This document shows positions 14,940-22,835 of a stretch of 64,000 nucleotides of DNA, one piece after another. The DNA is from JBQLZO01 sp052168315 (GTDB lineage Bacteria; Planctomycetota; Phycisphaerae; Phycisphaerales; UBA1924): NCBI GenBank assembly GCA_052168315.1, contig JBQLZO010000007.1:51885-115884 (forward strand). The letters run 5' to 3'. The stretch's first letter is position 1. Every line of letters begins with the position of its first letter. The position numbers and the translations under genes were made by a program. The notes under the pieces are model-generated. The model saw only the letters and a list, made by a program, of their open reading frames with translations. It ran no database searches and was not told where the DNA came from.

Positions 14940-17036
14940 ATGCTTCAGTCCATGTCCCGCCGCCTTCCCGCGGTCATCCTCGGGTGCGCGGTGTGCGCCA
15001 CCGCAGCCGCACAGTCGTTCAATGTCGACCTCGACACCACCGGCGGCTCGTCCGGTTTCGGAGTCCCCGCGCCGACCTACGGCGCCGGCGCCGGGCAGCC
15101 CGGCGTCTGGAACTCCATCCGCTCCACAAACCCCGTGACCTCATCCCTCACCGGGCTCAACGGCGCCGCGACCGCCGCCACATTCACCCGCGCCACCAAC
15201 GGCTCGTTCGAGAACCTCAACAACGCCCTGATCACCAGCGGCAACTTCGAGAGCCTCGTCGATGACATCTTCTACAACGAAGTCCCCGAGCCGATGACCT
15301 TCAGCTTCAACAACCTCCAGGCCGGCATCTATGTCGTCTACACCTACGCTTTCAACGCCGAGTTCCCCAACCAGCAGACCTTCGTCACCGTCGCCGGCTC
15401 ATTCGGACAGACCCAGCAGGCCTGCGGCGGCGGTCCCCTCGACGGCAACCGCGCTGTCCCCGGCAAGGTCTACACCGCCCACGGCATCACCGTCGCCGCG
15501 AACGGATCCATCACCATCCAGGTCCAGCCCAACAACTCGTGGCCCGTCAGCGTCGCCGGATTCCAGATCAAGCGGCTCCCCGACAACACCCGCAACCGCA
15601 TCTATGTCCGCGCCTCGCTCAACGGCGATGGCGGCTCGTGGCCCGACGCCATGAAGCAACTCCAGGATGCCCTCGATGTCGCCACCCGCATCGGCGCCGG
15701 CGTCTGCGAGATCTGGACCGCACTCGGAACCTACCACCCCACCACCGGCACCGACCGCAACGCCTCGTTCGTCATCCCCAGCGGGCTCGAGCTCTACGGC
15801 GGCTTCGCCGGCAACGAGAACACCCTCGCCGAGCGACTCTTCCCCGCCTTCTTCATCACCAACATGTCCGGGTCCATCGGCACCGCCAGCACCGCCGACA
15901 ACTCGTACCATGTCGTCCGCATCAGCAACGCCACCGCCGCCACCGTCATCGACGGCTTCAGCATCTCGCAGGGCACCGCCAACGGCTCCTCCAACGATGG
16001 CAACGGCGGCGGCCTGCTCATCCTCAACGCCTCGCCCGTCATCCGCAACACCAAGTTCCTCTCCAACCGCGCCACCATCCAGGGCGGCGGCGTCAGCATC
16101 CAGACCGGATCCCCGCAGTTCTCGTACTGCCTCTTCTACAACAACACCGTCAGCAACGGCAGCGGCGGCGCGGTCTACCGCACCGGCACCGGCACCGCCC
16201 GCTTCGGCAACTGCGAGTTCCTCGACAACGAGGCCCTCGGCGATGGCGGCGCGCTCTACGCCCTCGGCGGCACCACCGACTTCGTCAACTGCCTCTTCAA
16301 CGCCAACAAGGCCCTGAGCAGCTTCAACGCCGATGGCGGCGCCATCTACGCCGCGCTCTCCGGCGTGCTCGTCCAGCTCAACAACTGCACCGTCGCCAAC
16401 AACACCGCCGGAGGCACCGCCGGCGGGCTCGCCGTCTCCACCAACGCCTCCATCGTCGCTCGCAACACCATCCTCTGGGCCAACAGCGACCTCTCGGGCA
16501 ACCCCATGCCCCAGCAGCAGGCCAGCACCATCGCCGGCTCCGGCTTCTTCAACCTCGACTGGGCCTGGATCCACGGGCTCGACCCCAACCCCCAGTTCGT
16601 CAGCCTGAGCGGCTCCGACGGCATCCCCGGCAACTTCGACGACAACCTCCGACTCCTCCCCACCTCGCCCTGCATCGACTCGGCCAACAACACACTCCTC
16701 CCCAACGACCTGCTCGACCTGAACGCCAACAACATCATCGTCGAGACCCTCCCCGTCGACTTTGATGGCAAGCCCCGCCGCATCGACCTTCCATCCGTTC
16801 CCAACACCGGCGTCGGCTCCGCGCCCATCGTCGACTTCGGCGCCTTCGAGGTCCAGCCCCAGCCCTGCCCCGCCGACATCAACAACAACGGCGCCATCGA
16901 TTCCGATGACCTGGGCATCCTCCTCGGCGCCTTCGGATGCACCAGCGCCTGCGGCCCCGCCGACATCAACAACAGCGGCGCGGTCGACTCCGATGACCTC
17001 GGCATCCTCCTCAGCGCCTTCGGCGACAACTGCTAA
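14940..17036 (+). CDS. Secreted beta-helix repeat protein with two C-terminal dockerin-like repeats
   Basis: The 698-aa product has a signal peptide (SRRLPAVILGCAVCATAAAQ) and a beta-rich N-terminal domain with Asn, Thr and Gly. From about residue 200 a parallel beta-helix of the polymorphic-outer-membrane-like type follows, with GGG or GGA rungs (GNGGGLLILNASPVI, IQGGGVSIQTGSP, GDGGALYALGGTT, DGGAIYAALSG). The end holds two near-identical dockerin-like calcium loops, DINNNGAIDSDDLGILLGAFG and DINNSGAVDSDDLGILLSAFG, each preceded by CPA or GPA. It is likely exported and possibly cell-surface attached. The start at 14940 has CAGGAG about 10 nt upstream; an ATG 12 nt later is possible. Transcription is closed by a C-tract and two hairpins. 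Confidence 0.8.
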   Translation: MLQSMSRRLPAVILGCAVCATAAAQSFNVDLDTTGGSSGFGVPAPTYGAGAGQPGVWNSIRSTNPVTSSLTGLNGAATAATFTRATNGSFENLNNALITSGNFESLVDDIFYNEVPEPMTFSFNNLQAGIYVVYTYAFNAEFPNQQTFVTVAGSFGQTQQACGGGPLDGNRAVPGKVYTAHGITVAANGSITIQVQPNNSWPVSVAGFQIKRLPDNTRNRIYVRASLNGDGGSWPDAMKQLQDALDVATRIGAGVCEIWTALGTYHPTTGTDRNASFVIPSGLELYGGFAGNENTLAERLFPAFFITNMSGSIGTASTADNSYHVVRISNATAATVIDGFSISQGTANGSSNDGNGGGLLILNASPVIRNTKFLSNRATIQGGGVSIQTGSPQFSYCLFYNNTVSNGSGGAVYRTGTGTARFGNCEFLDNEALGDGGALYALGGTTDFVNCLFNANKALSSFNADGGAIYAALSGVLVQLNNCTVANNTAGGTAGGLAVSTNASIVARNTILWANSDLSGNPMPQQQASTIAGSGFFNLDWAWIHGLDPNPQFVSLSGSDGIPGNFDDNLRLLPTSPCIDSANNTLLPNDLLDLNANNIIVETLPVDFDGKPRRIDLPSVPNTGVGSAPIVDFGAFEVQPQPCPADINNNGAIDSDDLGILLGAFGCTSACGPADINNSGAVDSDDLGILLSAFGDNC

Positions 17037-17060
17037 CCCCCCACCCCCCCAACCCCCCCG
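17037..17060 (+). repeat. C-tract directly after a stop codon
   Basis: The stop TAA (17034-17036) is followed at once by CCCCCCACCCCCCCAAC, the same 17 bases as after the minus-strand stop at 4991. Two hairpins follow downstream. Confidence 0.6.
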
Positions 17061-17095
17061 GGCCCTTCGTTTGGGCGCTGGGCGTGGGGGCTCGG

Positions 17096-17133
17096 TCACA
17101 GGGATCCGCACACTCAATCGCTCATCCCTGTGA
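17096..17133. terminator. Stem-loop between convergent genes
   Basis: TCACAGGGAT and ATCCCTGTGA form a 10-bp stem with an 18-nt loop. It lies between the beta-helix gene and gyrB, in both directions downstream of a stop. No T-tract. Confidence 0.4.
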
Positions 17134-17146
17134 TGCGCACAACACC

Positions 17147-17182
17147 GCACCCGCCGATGGACACGCTTCCATCGGCGGGTGC
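17147..17182. terminator. 14-bp stem-loop between convergent genes
   Basis: GCACCCGCCGATGG pairs perfectly with CCATCGGCGGGTGC across an 8-nt loop, followed by TTCGCTT on the plus strand. It likely ends transcription from both sides. Confidence 0.55.
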
Positions 17183-17267
17183 TTCGCTTAAACTCATTCA
17201 GTTCCGCTCGAACGCGCCCATCGCGCCGCCCCGACGCTCGACGCCCCACCACACCACCCATCACCCA

Positions 17268-20033
17268 TCACACATCCAGCTGCTTCACCTCGAGCGCGTG
17301 ATCCTCGATGTAGGTCCGCCGGCTCTCCACATTCTCGCCCATCAGGATCGTGAACAGCTCATCGGCCGCCGAGGCGTCATCCCAGGTCACCCGCAGCAGC
17401 GTGCGAACCGACTTGTCCATCGTGGTCTCCCACAGCTGCTCCGGGTCCATCTCGCCCAGACCCTTGAACCGCTTGACCTCCATCCCCCGACGCCCGACAT
17501 CCAGCAGCGTCTCCAGGATCCCGGGGATGTTCGCCGCCTCCACCAGCCGACCCTCGGGCGCCGAGGCGCCGCCGGCGTCGGCGCCGCCGCCGGAATCCTC
17601 GCCCTCACCCTCACCATCCCCATCGCCCGCACCCGATCCGGCGCTCCCCGCCTCGCCATCGGTCGCGCTCGCGCGCTTGCGGGCCCTGTGCGGCGTGGAC
17701 CACGCGTACTTCGTCGGCAGCCGCTCGCCGGTGATCGCCTCCTCCGCGCTCAGCCCCCAGTCGTCGATGTCGATGCCCAGCTCGCCGAGCTGGCGGAACA
17801 GCTCCATCAGCTCACGGTTCTCGTGCAGCTCGCGGATGTCCACCGTCGGGCCGTGGTCAGCGCTCCCCGCCGGCTCATCGCCGCCGATCCGCTCGCGCAG
17901 GTCCGGCAGGTGCAGCCCGTGCTCCTTCGCCAGCGCGATCGCCTGCTCGTCCGACCACGCGAACGCCTCGCCGCCCTGCCACAGCAGCCGGTGGCTCGGC
18001 AGCCCGTGCCCGCCCGTCGGATCGTGCATCCGCTGCGAGAGCAGGTCGAGGAACCGGATCCCGCGGCGCTCCACGATCTCGGCCAGCTCGTTCAGCCGGC
18101 GCAGCACGCGCACGAGCTTCGTGAGCCGCTCGCCCTCGATCGTCTGCACGACCCTCGCCCCCGTCACCTCGCCCGCCTCGTTGATCGCGCCCGTGATGTC
18201 GCGCACGATCAGCGAGGCCCCCTCCAGCCCGAGGTCCACCAGCACATCGGCCATCTGCCGCTCGTTGATCACATACTGCGACTTCTTGTTCCGCGTGATC
18301 TGGTACAGCGGCGGCTGCGCGATGTAGATCCGACCGCGACGGATCAGCTCCGGCATCTGCCGGAAGAAGAAGGTCAGCAGCAGCGTGCGGATGTGCGAGC
18401 CGTCCACATCGGCGTCCGTCATGATGATGACCCGCCCGTACCGCAGCTTCGCGATGTCGAAGTCCGGCCCGATCCCGCACTTGAGCGCCGAGATCAGCGT
18501 CCGGATCTCCTCGAACGCCAGGATCTTGTCCAGCCGCGCCTTCTCCACATTCAGCAGCTTGCCCCGCAGCGGCAAAATCGCCTGCGTCTCCACATCGCGA
18601 CCCTGCGTCGCCGACCCGCCCGCGGAATCGCCCTCGACGATGAACATCTCCGAGCGATCCACATCCTTCGTCGTGCAGTCGCGGAGCTTGTGCGGCATCG
18701 AGCCCGAGTCCAGCGCGGACTTCCGGCGCGTCAGCTCCCGAGCCTTCCGCGCCGCCTCCCGCGCCTGCGCCGCCAGCACGCCCTTCTGGCAGATCTTCTT
18801 CGCCTGCGCCGGGTTCTCCTCCATCCAGGTCAGCAGCCGATCGCTCACGATCTGCGCCACGAACCCCTCCACCTCCGTGTTCCGCAGCTTGCCCTTCGTC
18901 TGCCCCTCGAACTGCGGATCAGGAAGCTTGACCGAGATGATCGCCGCCAGCCCCTCGCGCAGATCGTCGCCCGACGGCACCGGATCCTTCTCGCGCAGGA
19001 TCCCCGCCTTCTTCGAGTAGTTGTTCAGGCACCGCGTGATCGCCGTCTTGAACCCCGACAGGTGCGTGCCACCGTCCACCGTCCGGATGTTGTTCGCGAA
19101 GCACTGCACCAGCTCGTTGTACGAGTCGTTGTACTGCAGCGCGATGTCGACCGACAGCCCCGCCTCCTCGTTCTCGCCCGACAGCGCGATCACATCGTGC
19201 AGCACGCCCTTGTTGTGGTTCAGGTGCTCGACGAACGCCTTGAGCCCCTCATCGAACCGGAAGGTCTCATCCTTGATCTTCCCGTCCGGGCCCACGCGCT
19301 CGTCGGTGAACCGGATCGCCACGCCCGGGTTCAGGTACGCCATCTCCCGCAGCCGCGTGTACAGCGTCAGCTGGTTGAAGGTCGTGTCCGGGAAGATCTG
19401 CGGGTCCGGCTTGAAGGTCACCCGCGTCCCGCTCTTCCGCGCCGAGCCCGGGTCGATGTCGCCCACCACATGCAGCGGCTCGGCCGTGATCCCCCGCTCG
19501 AACGAGATCTTGTGGATCTTCCCCTCCTTGTAGATCTCCACATCCAGCCGCTCGGACAGCGCGTTCACGCACGAGATCCCCACGCCGTGCAGCCCGCCCG
19601 ACACCTTGTACGCCGAGTTCTCCTCGCCGAACTTCCCGCCCGCGTGCAGCACCGTCATCACCAGCTCGACCGCCGGCTTCCCGTTGTACGCCGGATTCGG
19701 GTGCGACTTCGGCTGGATCGGGATCCCCGACCCATCATCCGTCACCGAGATCGTCCCATCCGCGTGCACACGCACCGCCACCGTCGTCGCGCGACCGGCC
19801 ATGCACTCGTCGATCGAGTTGTCCACCGCCTCCCAAACGAGATGGTGCAGCCCCGCGACACCCGTGTCGCCGATGTACATCCCGGGACGCTTCCGCACCG
19901 CCTCCAGACCCTCGAGGATCTTGATCTGGTCCGCGCCGTACACATCGCTCGGCTTCGTGTTCCGCTTCGTGCCCGAAGCCGCTGCGCCGGAAACTTTGAC
20001 GGGCTGGTGCTCGCTCGCTGGCGTGTCGGGCAT
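17268..20033 (-). CDS. gyrB: DNA gyrase subunit B
   Basis: The 921-aa product has the GHKL ATPase domain (EAVDNSIDECMAG, the ATP-contacting DDGSGIP, and GGLHGVG), the transducer region, and the TOPRIM domain (VEGDSAGGSATQGRD, LPLRGKLLNVEKA, DADVDGSHI). The C-terminal tail has KRFKGLGEMDPEQLWETT. It is longer than the common 650-800 aa because a roughly 200-residue segment sits between the TOPRIM core and the KGLGEM tail, including an acidic Gly/Asp/Glu-rich stretch near residues 790-835. With GyrA it forms gyrase, which introduces negative supercoils. gyrA is 38 kb away and no dnaA or dnaN is present, so this is not a standard origin locus. An AT-rich -10-like TATTAT lies at 20150-20155. Confidence 0.97.
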   Translation of the reverse strand: MPDTPASEHQPVKVSGAAASGTKRNTKPSDVYGADQIKILEGLEAVRKRPGMYIGDTGVAGLHHLVWEAVDNSIDECMAGRATTVAVRVHADGTISVTDDGSGIPIQPKSHPNPAYNGKPAVELVMTVLHAGGKFGEENSAYKVSGGLHGVGISCVNALSERLDVEIYKEGKIHKISFERGITAEPLHVVGDIDPGSARKSGTRVTFKPDPQIFPDTTFNQLTLYTRLREMAYLNPGVAIRFTDERVGPDGKIKDETFRFDEGLKAFVEHLNHNKGVLHDVIALSGENEEAGLSVDIALQYNDSYNELVQCFANNIRTVDGGTHLSGFKTAITRCLNNYSKKAGILREKDPVPSGDDLREGLAAIISVKLPDPQFEGQTKGKLRNTEVEGFVAQIVSDRLLTWMEENPAQAKKICQKGVLAAQAREAARKARELTRRKSALDSGSMPHKLRDCTTKDVDRSEMFIVEGDSAGGSATQGRDVETQAILPLRGKLLNVEKARLDKILAFEEIRTLISALKCGIGPDFDIAKLRYGRVIIMTDADVDGSHIRTLLLTFFFRQMPELIRRGRIYIAQPPLYQITRNKKSQYVINERQMADVLVDLGLEGASLIVRDITGAINEAGEVTGARVVQTIEGERLTKLVRVLRRLNELAEIVERRGIRFLDLLSQRMHDPTGGHGLPSHRLLWQGGEAFAWSDEQAIALAKEHGLHLPDLRERIGGDEPAGSADHGPTVDIRELHENRELMELFRQLGELGIDIDDWGLSAEEAITGERLPTKYAWSTPHRARKRASATDGEAGSAGSGAGDGDGEGEGEDSGGGADAGGASAPEGRLVEAANIPGILETLLDVGRRGMEVKRFKGLGEMDPEQLWETTMDKSVRTLLRVTWDDASAADELFTILMGENVESRRTYIEDHALEVKQLDV

Positions 20034-20149
20034 GGGGTGTGCTCATCCTGTGACTGGAGGCGTGGAACGGGCCCGGAGACATGCGTGATAGGGCGATGGT
20101 CGGGGCACGCGGAGCCCGCCACCACGCCCCCTCCGCACCCCCGTCACGC

Positions 20150-20155
20150 ATAATA
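20150..20155 (-). promoter_or_regulatory. Candidate -10 of gyrB
   Basis: TATTAT on the minus strand lies in the only AT-rich spot of the gap upstream of gyrB, about 115 nt before the ATG. No good -35 is seen. Confidence 0.3.
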
Positions 20156-20296
20156 AAGTTTAGGCCGCCGAAACTCGCCCGGAGCGCCCCAAACCCCGTC
20201 TTGCTCCCTCCAAATCCCTCCCCAGTGCCCCCGAAACGCGATCCGAACCCACGCCCACCCCCGCGCCCCCGCCCCGCCACGCACCCCGCCAATCAG

Positions 20297-20302
20297 TAGG
20301 GT
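20297..20302 (+). promoter_or_regulatory. -10-like TAGGGT of a leaderless gene
   Basis: TAGGGT ends 6 nt before the ATG at 20309. It directly abuts an in-frame ATG at 20303, which would lie upstream of the predicted transcript start. Confidence 0.5.
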
Positions 20303-20308
20303 ATGACC

Positions 20309-21583
20309 ATGACCGAAGCCGACCTCAACCGCGCCCTCGCCGTGGCCAACCGCATCCCACCCCTCACCCCGGAACAGCGCGACCGCGCGGCCGAGTGGCT
20401 CCTCGAACTCACCGCCATCCCCACGGCCGCCGGACGCGAGGAGGGCCCCATCGCCTGGATCCGCGCCTGGTGCGACCAGCGACCCGACCTGACCCTCCGC
20501 GAGGACCGGGCCGGCAACCTCATCATCGAGTTCGCCAACGCCCCGTCCCCCGAGTCCACCCGCCCCCTCTTCATCACCGCCCACCTCGACCACCCCGCCT
20601 TCGTCGTCGAGGAACTCCTCCCGGACGACCGCATCCGCCTCTCGTTCCGCGGCGGCGTCATGGACCCCTACTTCGTCGATGCGCCCGTCGACCTGTGCCC
20701 CGACGAGGGCCAACCCATCCGCGCCACGCTGGAGAGCGCTACCCCCGCCAAGCCGCTGCGCGACTGCATCGCGCGCACGAACCCCGCGCCCGACGGCGCC
20801 CCCCTCGCCGCCCGCATCGCCCCCGGCACCATCGCCCGCTGGGCCATGCCCGAGCCCCGCATCGAGGATGGCGTGCTCCACACCCACGCCTGCGATGACC
20901 TGGCCGCCGTCGTCGCGGCCCTGATGACCATCGAGCGCCTCCGCGAGCGCGGCGATGCCGCCGGGCGCCACACCCGCCTGCTCCTGACCCGCGGCGAGGA
21001 GGTCGGCTTCGTCGGCGCCTACGCCGCCTGCCGCGACCGCACCATGCCGCCCAACGCCCGGGCCATCCTCCTCGAGAACTCCCGAGCCTTCGCCGAATCG
21101 CCCATCCACGCCGGCGTCATCGTCCGCGTCGGCGACCGGCTCACCACCTTCACGCCGGACTTCACGGCCGCGATCTCGCGCACCGCCGAACTGCTCGACT
21201 GGGGACGCCAGGCCGGACCCAACACCGATCCCGCCAACTTCACCCCCACGCCCAGCGCCGGGTTCAAGTGGCAGCGCAAGCTCATGCCCGGCGGCGCCTG
21301 CGAGGCCACCTGCTACCAGGCCTTCGGATACGACGCGGCCTGCCTCTGCCTCCCGCTGGGCAACTACCACAACATGGCCAACCTCACCGGCGTGCAGGGC
21401 AAAGAACCGGACGCGGTCGCCACCGCCCGGTGCGCCCCGGAGCACATCGGCATCGACGATTTCATCTCCATGGTCGAACTCCTCGAGGCCTGCGCCGTCG
21501 CCATGGGCCAGAGCGAGCCCATGATGGAACGCCTGGCACGCATCTACAAAGAAACCAGCTTCGTGCTCGGCGATCGCGCCTGA
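20309..21583 (+). CDS. Zinc metallopeptidase of the M20/M42 type
   Basis: The 424-aa product has the two-zinc site of this clan in order: HLDHP (first His), HTHACDDLAA (bridging Asp), RGEEVGF (catalytic Glu and zinc Glu), an acidic ligand candidate in LLENSRAF, and a final His in GNYHNMAN. It should be a cytoplasmic aminopeptidase or deacylase; the substrate is not predictable from sequence. The start is set at the second of two adjacent ATGs because the -10-like TAGGGT ends 6 nt before it. The first ATG (20303) gives 426 aa. The SRPBCC gene follows after 39 bp. Confidence 0.85.
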   Translation: MTEADLNRALAVANRIPPLTPEQRDRAAEWLLELTAIPTAAGREEGPIAWIRAWCDQRPDLTLREDRAGNLIIEFANAPSPESTRPLFITAHLDHPAFVVEELLPDDRIRLSFRGGVMDPYFVDAPVDLCPDEGQPIRATLESATPAKPLRDCIARTNPAPDGAPLAARIAPGTIARWAMPEPRIEDGVLHTHACDDLAAVVAALMTIERLRERGDAAGRHTRLLLTRGEEVGFVGAYAACRDRTMPPNARAILLENSRAFAESPIHAGVIVRVGDRLTTFTPDFTAAISRTAELLDWGRQAGPNTDPANFTPTPSAGFKWQRKLMPGGACEATCYQAFGYDAACLCLPLGNYHNMANLTGVQGKEPDAVATARCAPEHIGIDDFISMVELLEACAVAMGQSEPMMERLARIYKETSFVLGDRA

Positions 21584-21622
21584 TCGCACCCCGACCCAAC
21601 GAGCGCCCACAGGAGCCACGCC

Positions 21623-22141
21623 ATGCCCGGGTTCGTCATCACCGAGACCATCGACCGCCCGCGCAGCATCGTCTGGGATGCGATGATGGACACCGACTGC
21701 TGGAAGCAGATCATCGAGGGCCTCGACAGCATCGAACGCCTCGACGAGCCGCCCACCCGCCTCGGCACCCGGTTCAGCGAGACCCGCACGCTCGAACGGC
21801 GCACCGAGACCTTCATCGTCGAGGTCACCGCCTTCGAGCCCGAGCGCTGCTACGCCGCATCGGTTTTCTACCAGGGCGCTGAGTTCCGCTACACCTACAC
21901 GCTCGAAGACCTCATCCCAAGCCGGAGCACCCGCATCACGCTCGAAGCATCCGTCATCGCGCGGAGCTGGATCGCCCGCACGCTGCTCCGCCCCATGCTC
22001 GGCATGGCGCTGAAGATGATGAAGAAGCATGATGGCTCGCAGCTCGAGCGCCTCAAGCAGTTCGTCGAATCATCTTCGACCCCCCAGCCCACACCCGCAT
22101 CCTCGCCCGATCCCGCCGGCGACGCCCCGGCGCACGCCTGA
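21623..22141 (+). CDS. SRPBCC (START/Bet v1-like) family protein
   Basis: The 172-aa product shows the SRPBCC pattern: an opening strand ITETIDRP, a helix with SIVWDAMMDTDCWKQIIEG, then antiparallel strands (TRFSETRTL, TETFIVEVTAFEPE, FRYTYTLEDL, TRITLEASVIA), and a long closing helix (RTLLRPMLGMALKMMKKHDG). The tail is Pro/Ala-rich. These proteins form a hydrophobic ligand-binding cavity; the ligand is unknown. AGGAG lies 7 nt before the ATG. It follows the M20/M42-type peptidase by 39 bp and may be cotranscribed. It converges on pgsA with a 7-bp gap. Confidence 0.85.
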   Translation: MPGFVITETIDRPRSIVWDAMMDTDCWKQIIEGLDSIERLDEPPTRLGTRFSETRTLERRTETFIVEVTAFEPERCYAASVFYQGAEFRYTYTLEDLIPSRSTRITLEASVIARSWIARTLLRPMLGMALKMMKKHDGSQLERLKQFVESSSTPQPTPASSPDPAGDAPAHA

Positions 22142-22148
22142 CCGCCCA

Positions 22149-22793
22149 TCACCCAAGCCGCGCCCGCTCCGCGATGCCCTTCCGGATGTACGGCCACGCC
22201 GACACCGTCGTGATCACCACCACGGCCCACGCCACGCCGGTGTTGATCGCCGAGGCCGTGCCGATCCCGATCGGCTCGTGCAGCGCGGCGACCACGACGA
22301 TCACCGGGATCCCCACCGACTGCGCGATCATCTTCAGCTTCCCCGTCAGGGATGCCGAGAAGTCCACCCCGCGGGCCTCGTACACGCCCCGGATCGAGGT
22401 CACGAACAGCTCCCGCGCCAGGACCACCACCGGCATCCACGACGCCACGCCCGTGATCACCACCGCCCCGCCGCCCGCGCTGTCCGCCCCGCCGGGCACA
22501 TGGAAGTTCGCACCCGCCAGCATGATGAACCCGCCCAGGATCAGCACCTTGTCGGCGAACGGATCCATCACCCGCCCGAACGCCGAGACCGCATCCCACC
22601 GCCGCGCGAGGAACCCATCCAGCGCATCCGTCCCCGCCGCGACCGCGAACACCACCGCTGCCGCGATCAGCAGCCCGGCGCTGCCGCCGCCGCCATCGCC
22701 CGCCGGATCCGCCAGCGCAAGCATCACGAAGAACGCGCCCGCCAGCGCGATCCGCACGATCGTGAGCACATTGGGAATCTCACGCCGGGTCAT
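22149..22793 (-). CDS. pgsA: CDP-alcohol phosphatidyltransferase, likely phosphatidylglycerophosphate synthase
   Basis: The 214-aa multi-TM product carries the family signature D-x2-D-G-x2-A-R-x8-G-x3-D-x3-D (DALDGFLARRWDAVSAFGRV then MDPFADK), with an N-terminal MTRREIPNVLTIVRI that matches PgsA. It would transfer a phosphatidyl group from CDP-diacylglycerol to glycerol-3-phosphate in the inner membrane. The start at 22793 has TGGAAG upstream. It follows nuoN by 42 bp on the same strand, so it is probably read from the nuo operon. A Gly-rich loop near residue 36 is unusual. Confidence 0.9.
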   Translation of the reverse strand: MTRREIPNVLTIVRIALAGAFFVMLALADPAGDGGGGSAGLLIAAAVVFAVAAGTDALDGFLARRWDAVSAFGRVMDPFADKVLILGGFIMLAGANFHVPGGADSAGGGAVVITGVASWMPVVVLARELFVTSIRGVYEARGVDFSASLTGKLKMIAQSVGIPVIVVVAALHEPIGIGTASAINTGVAWAVVVITTVSAWPYIRKGIAERARLG

Positions 22794-22835
22794 GGGCTTC
22801 CATCAATCAATCCGCCAGGGCGTGGGCCGCGCCGA

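Noticed and set aside
17130..20153. 1007-codon plus-strand frame opposite gyrB
   Set aside because: Shadow frame; gyrB motifs are intact on the minus strand.
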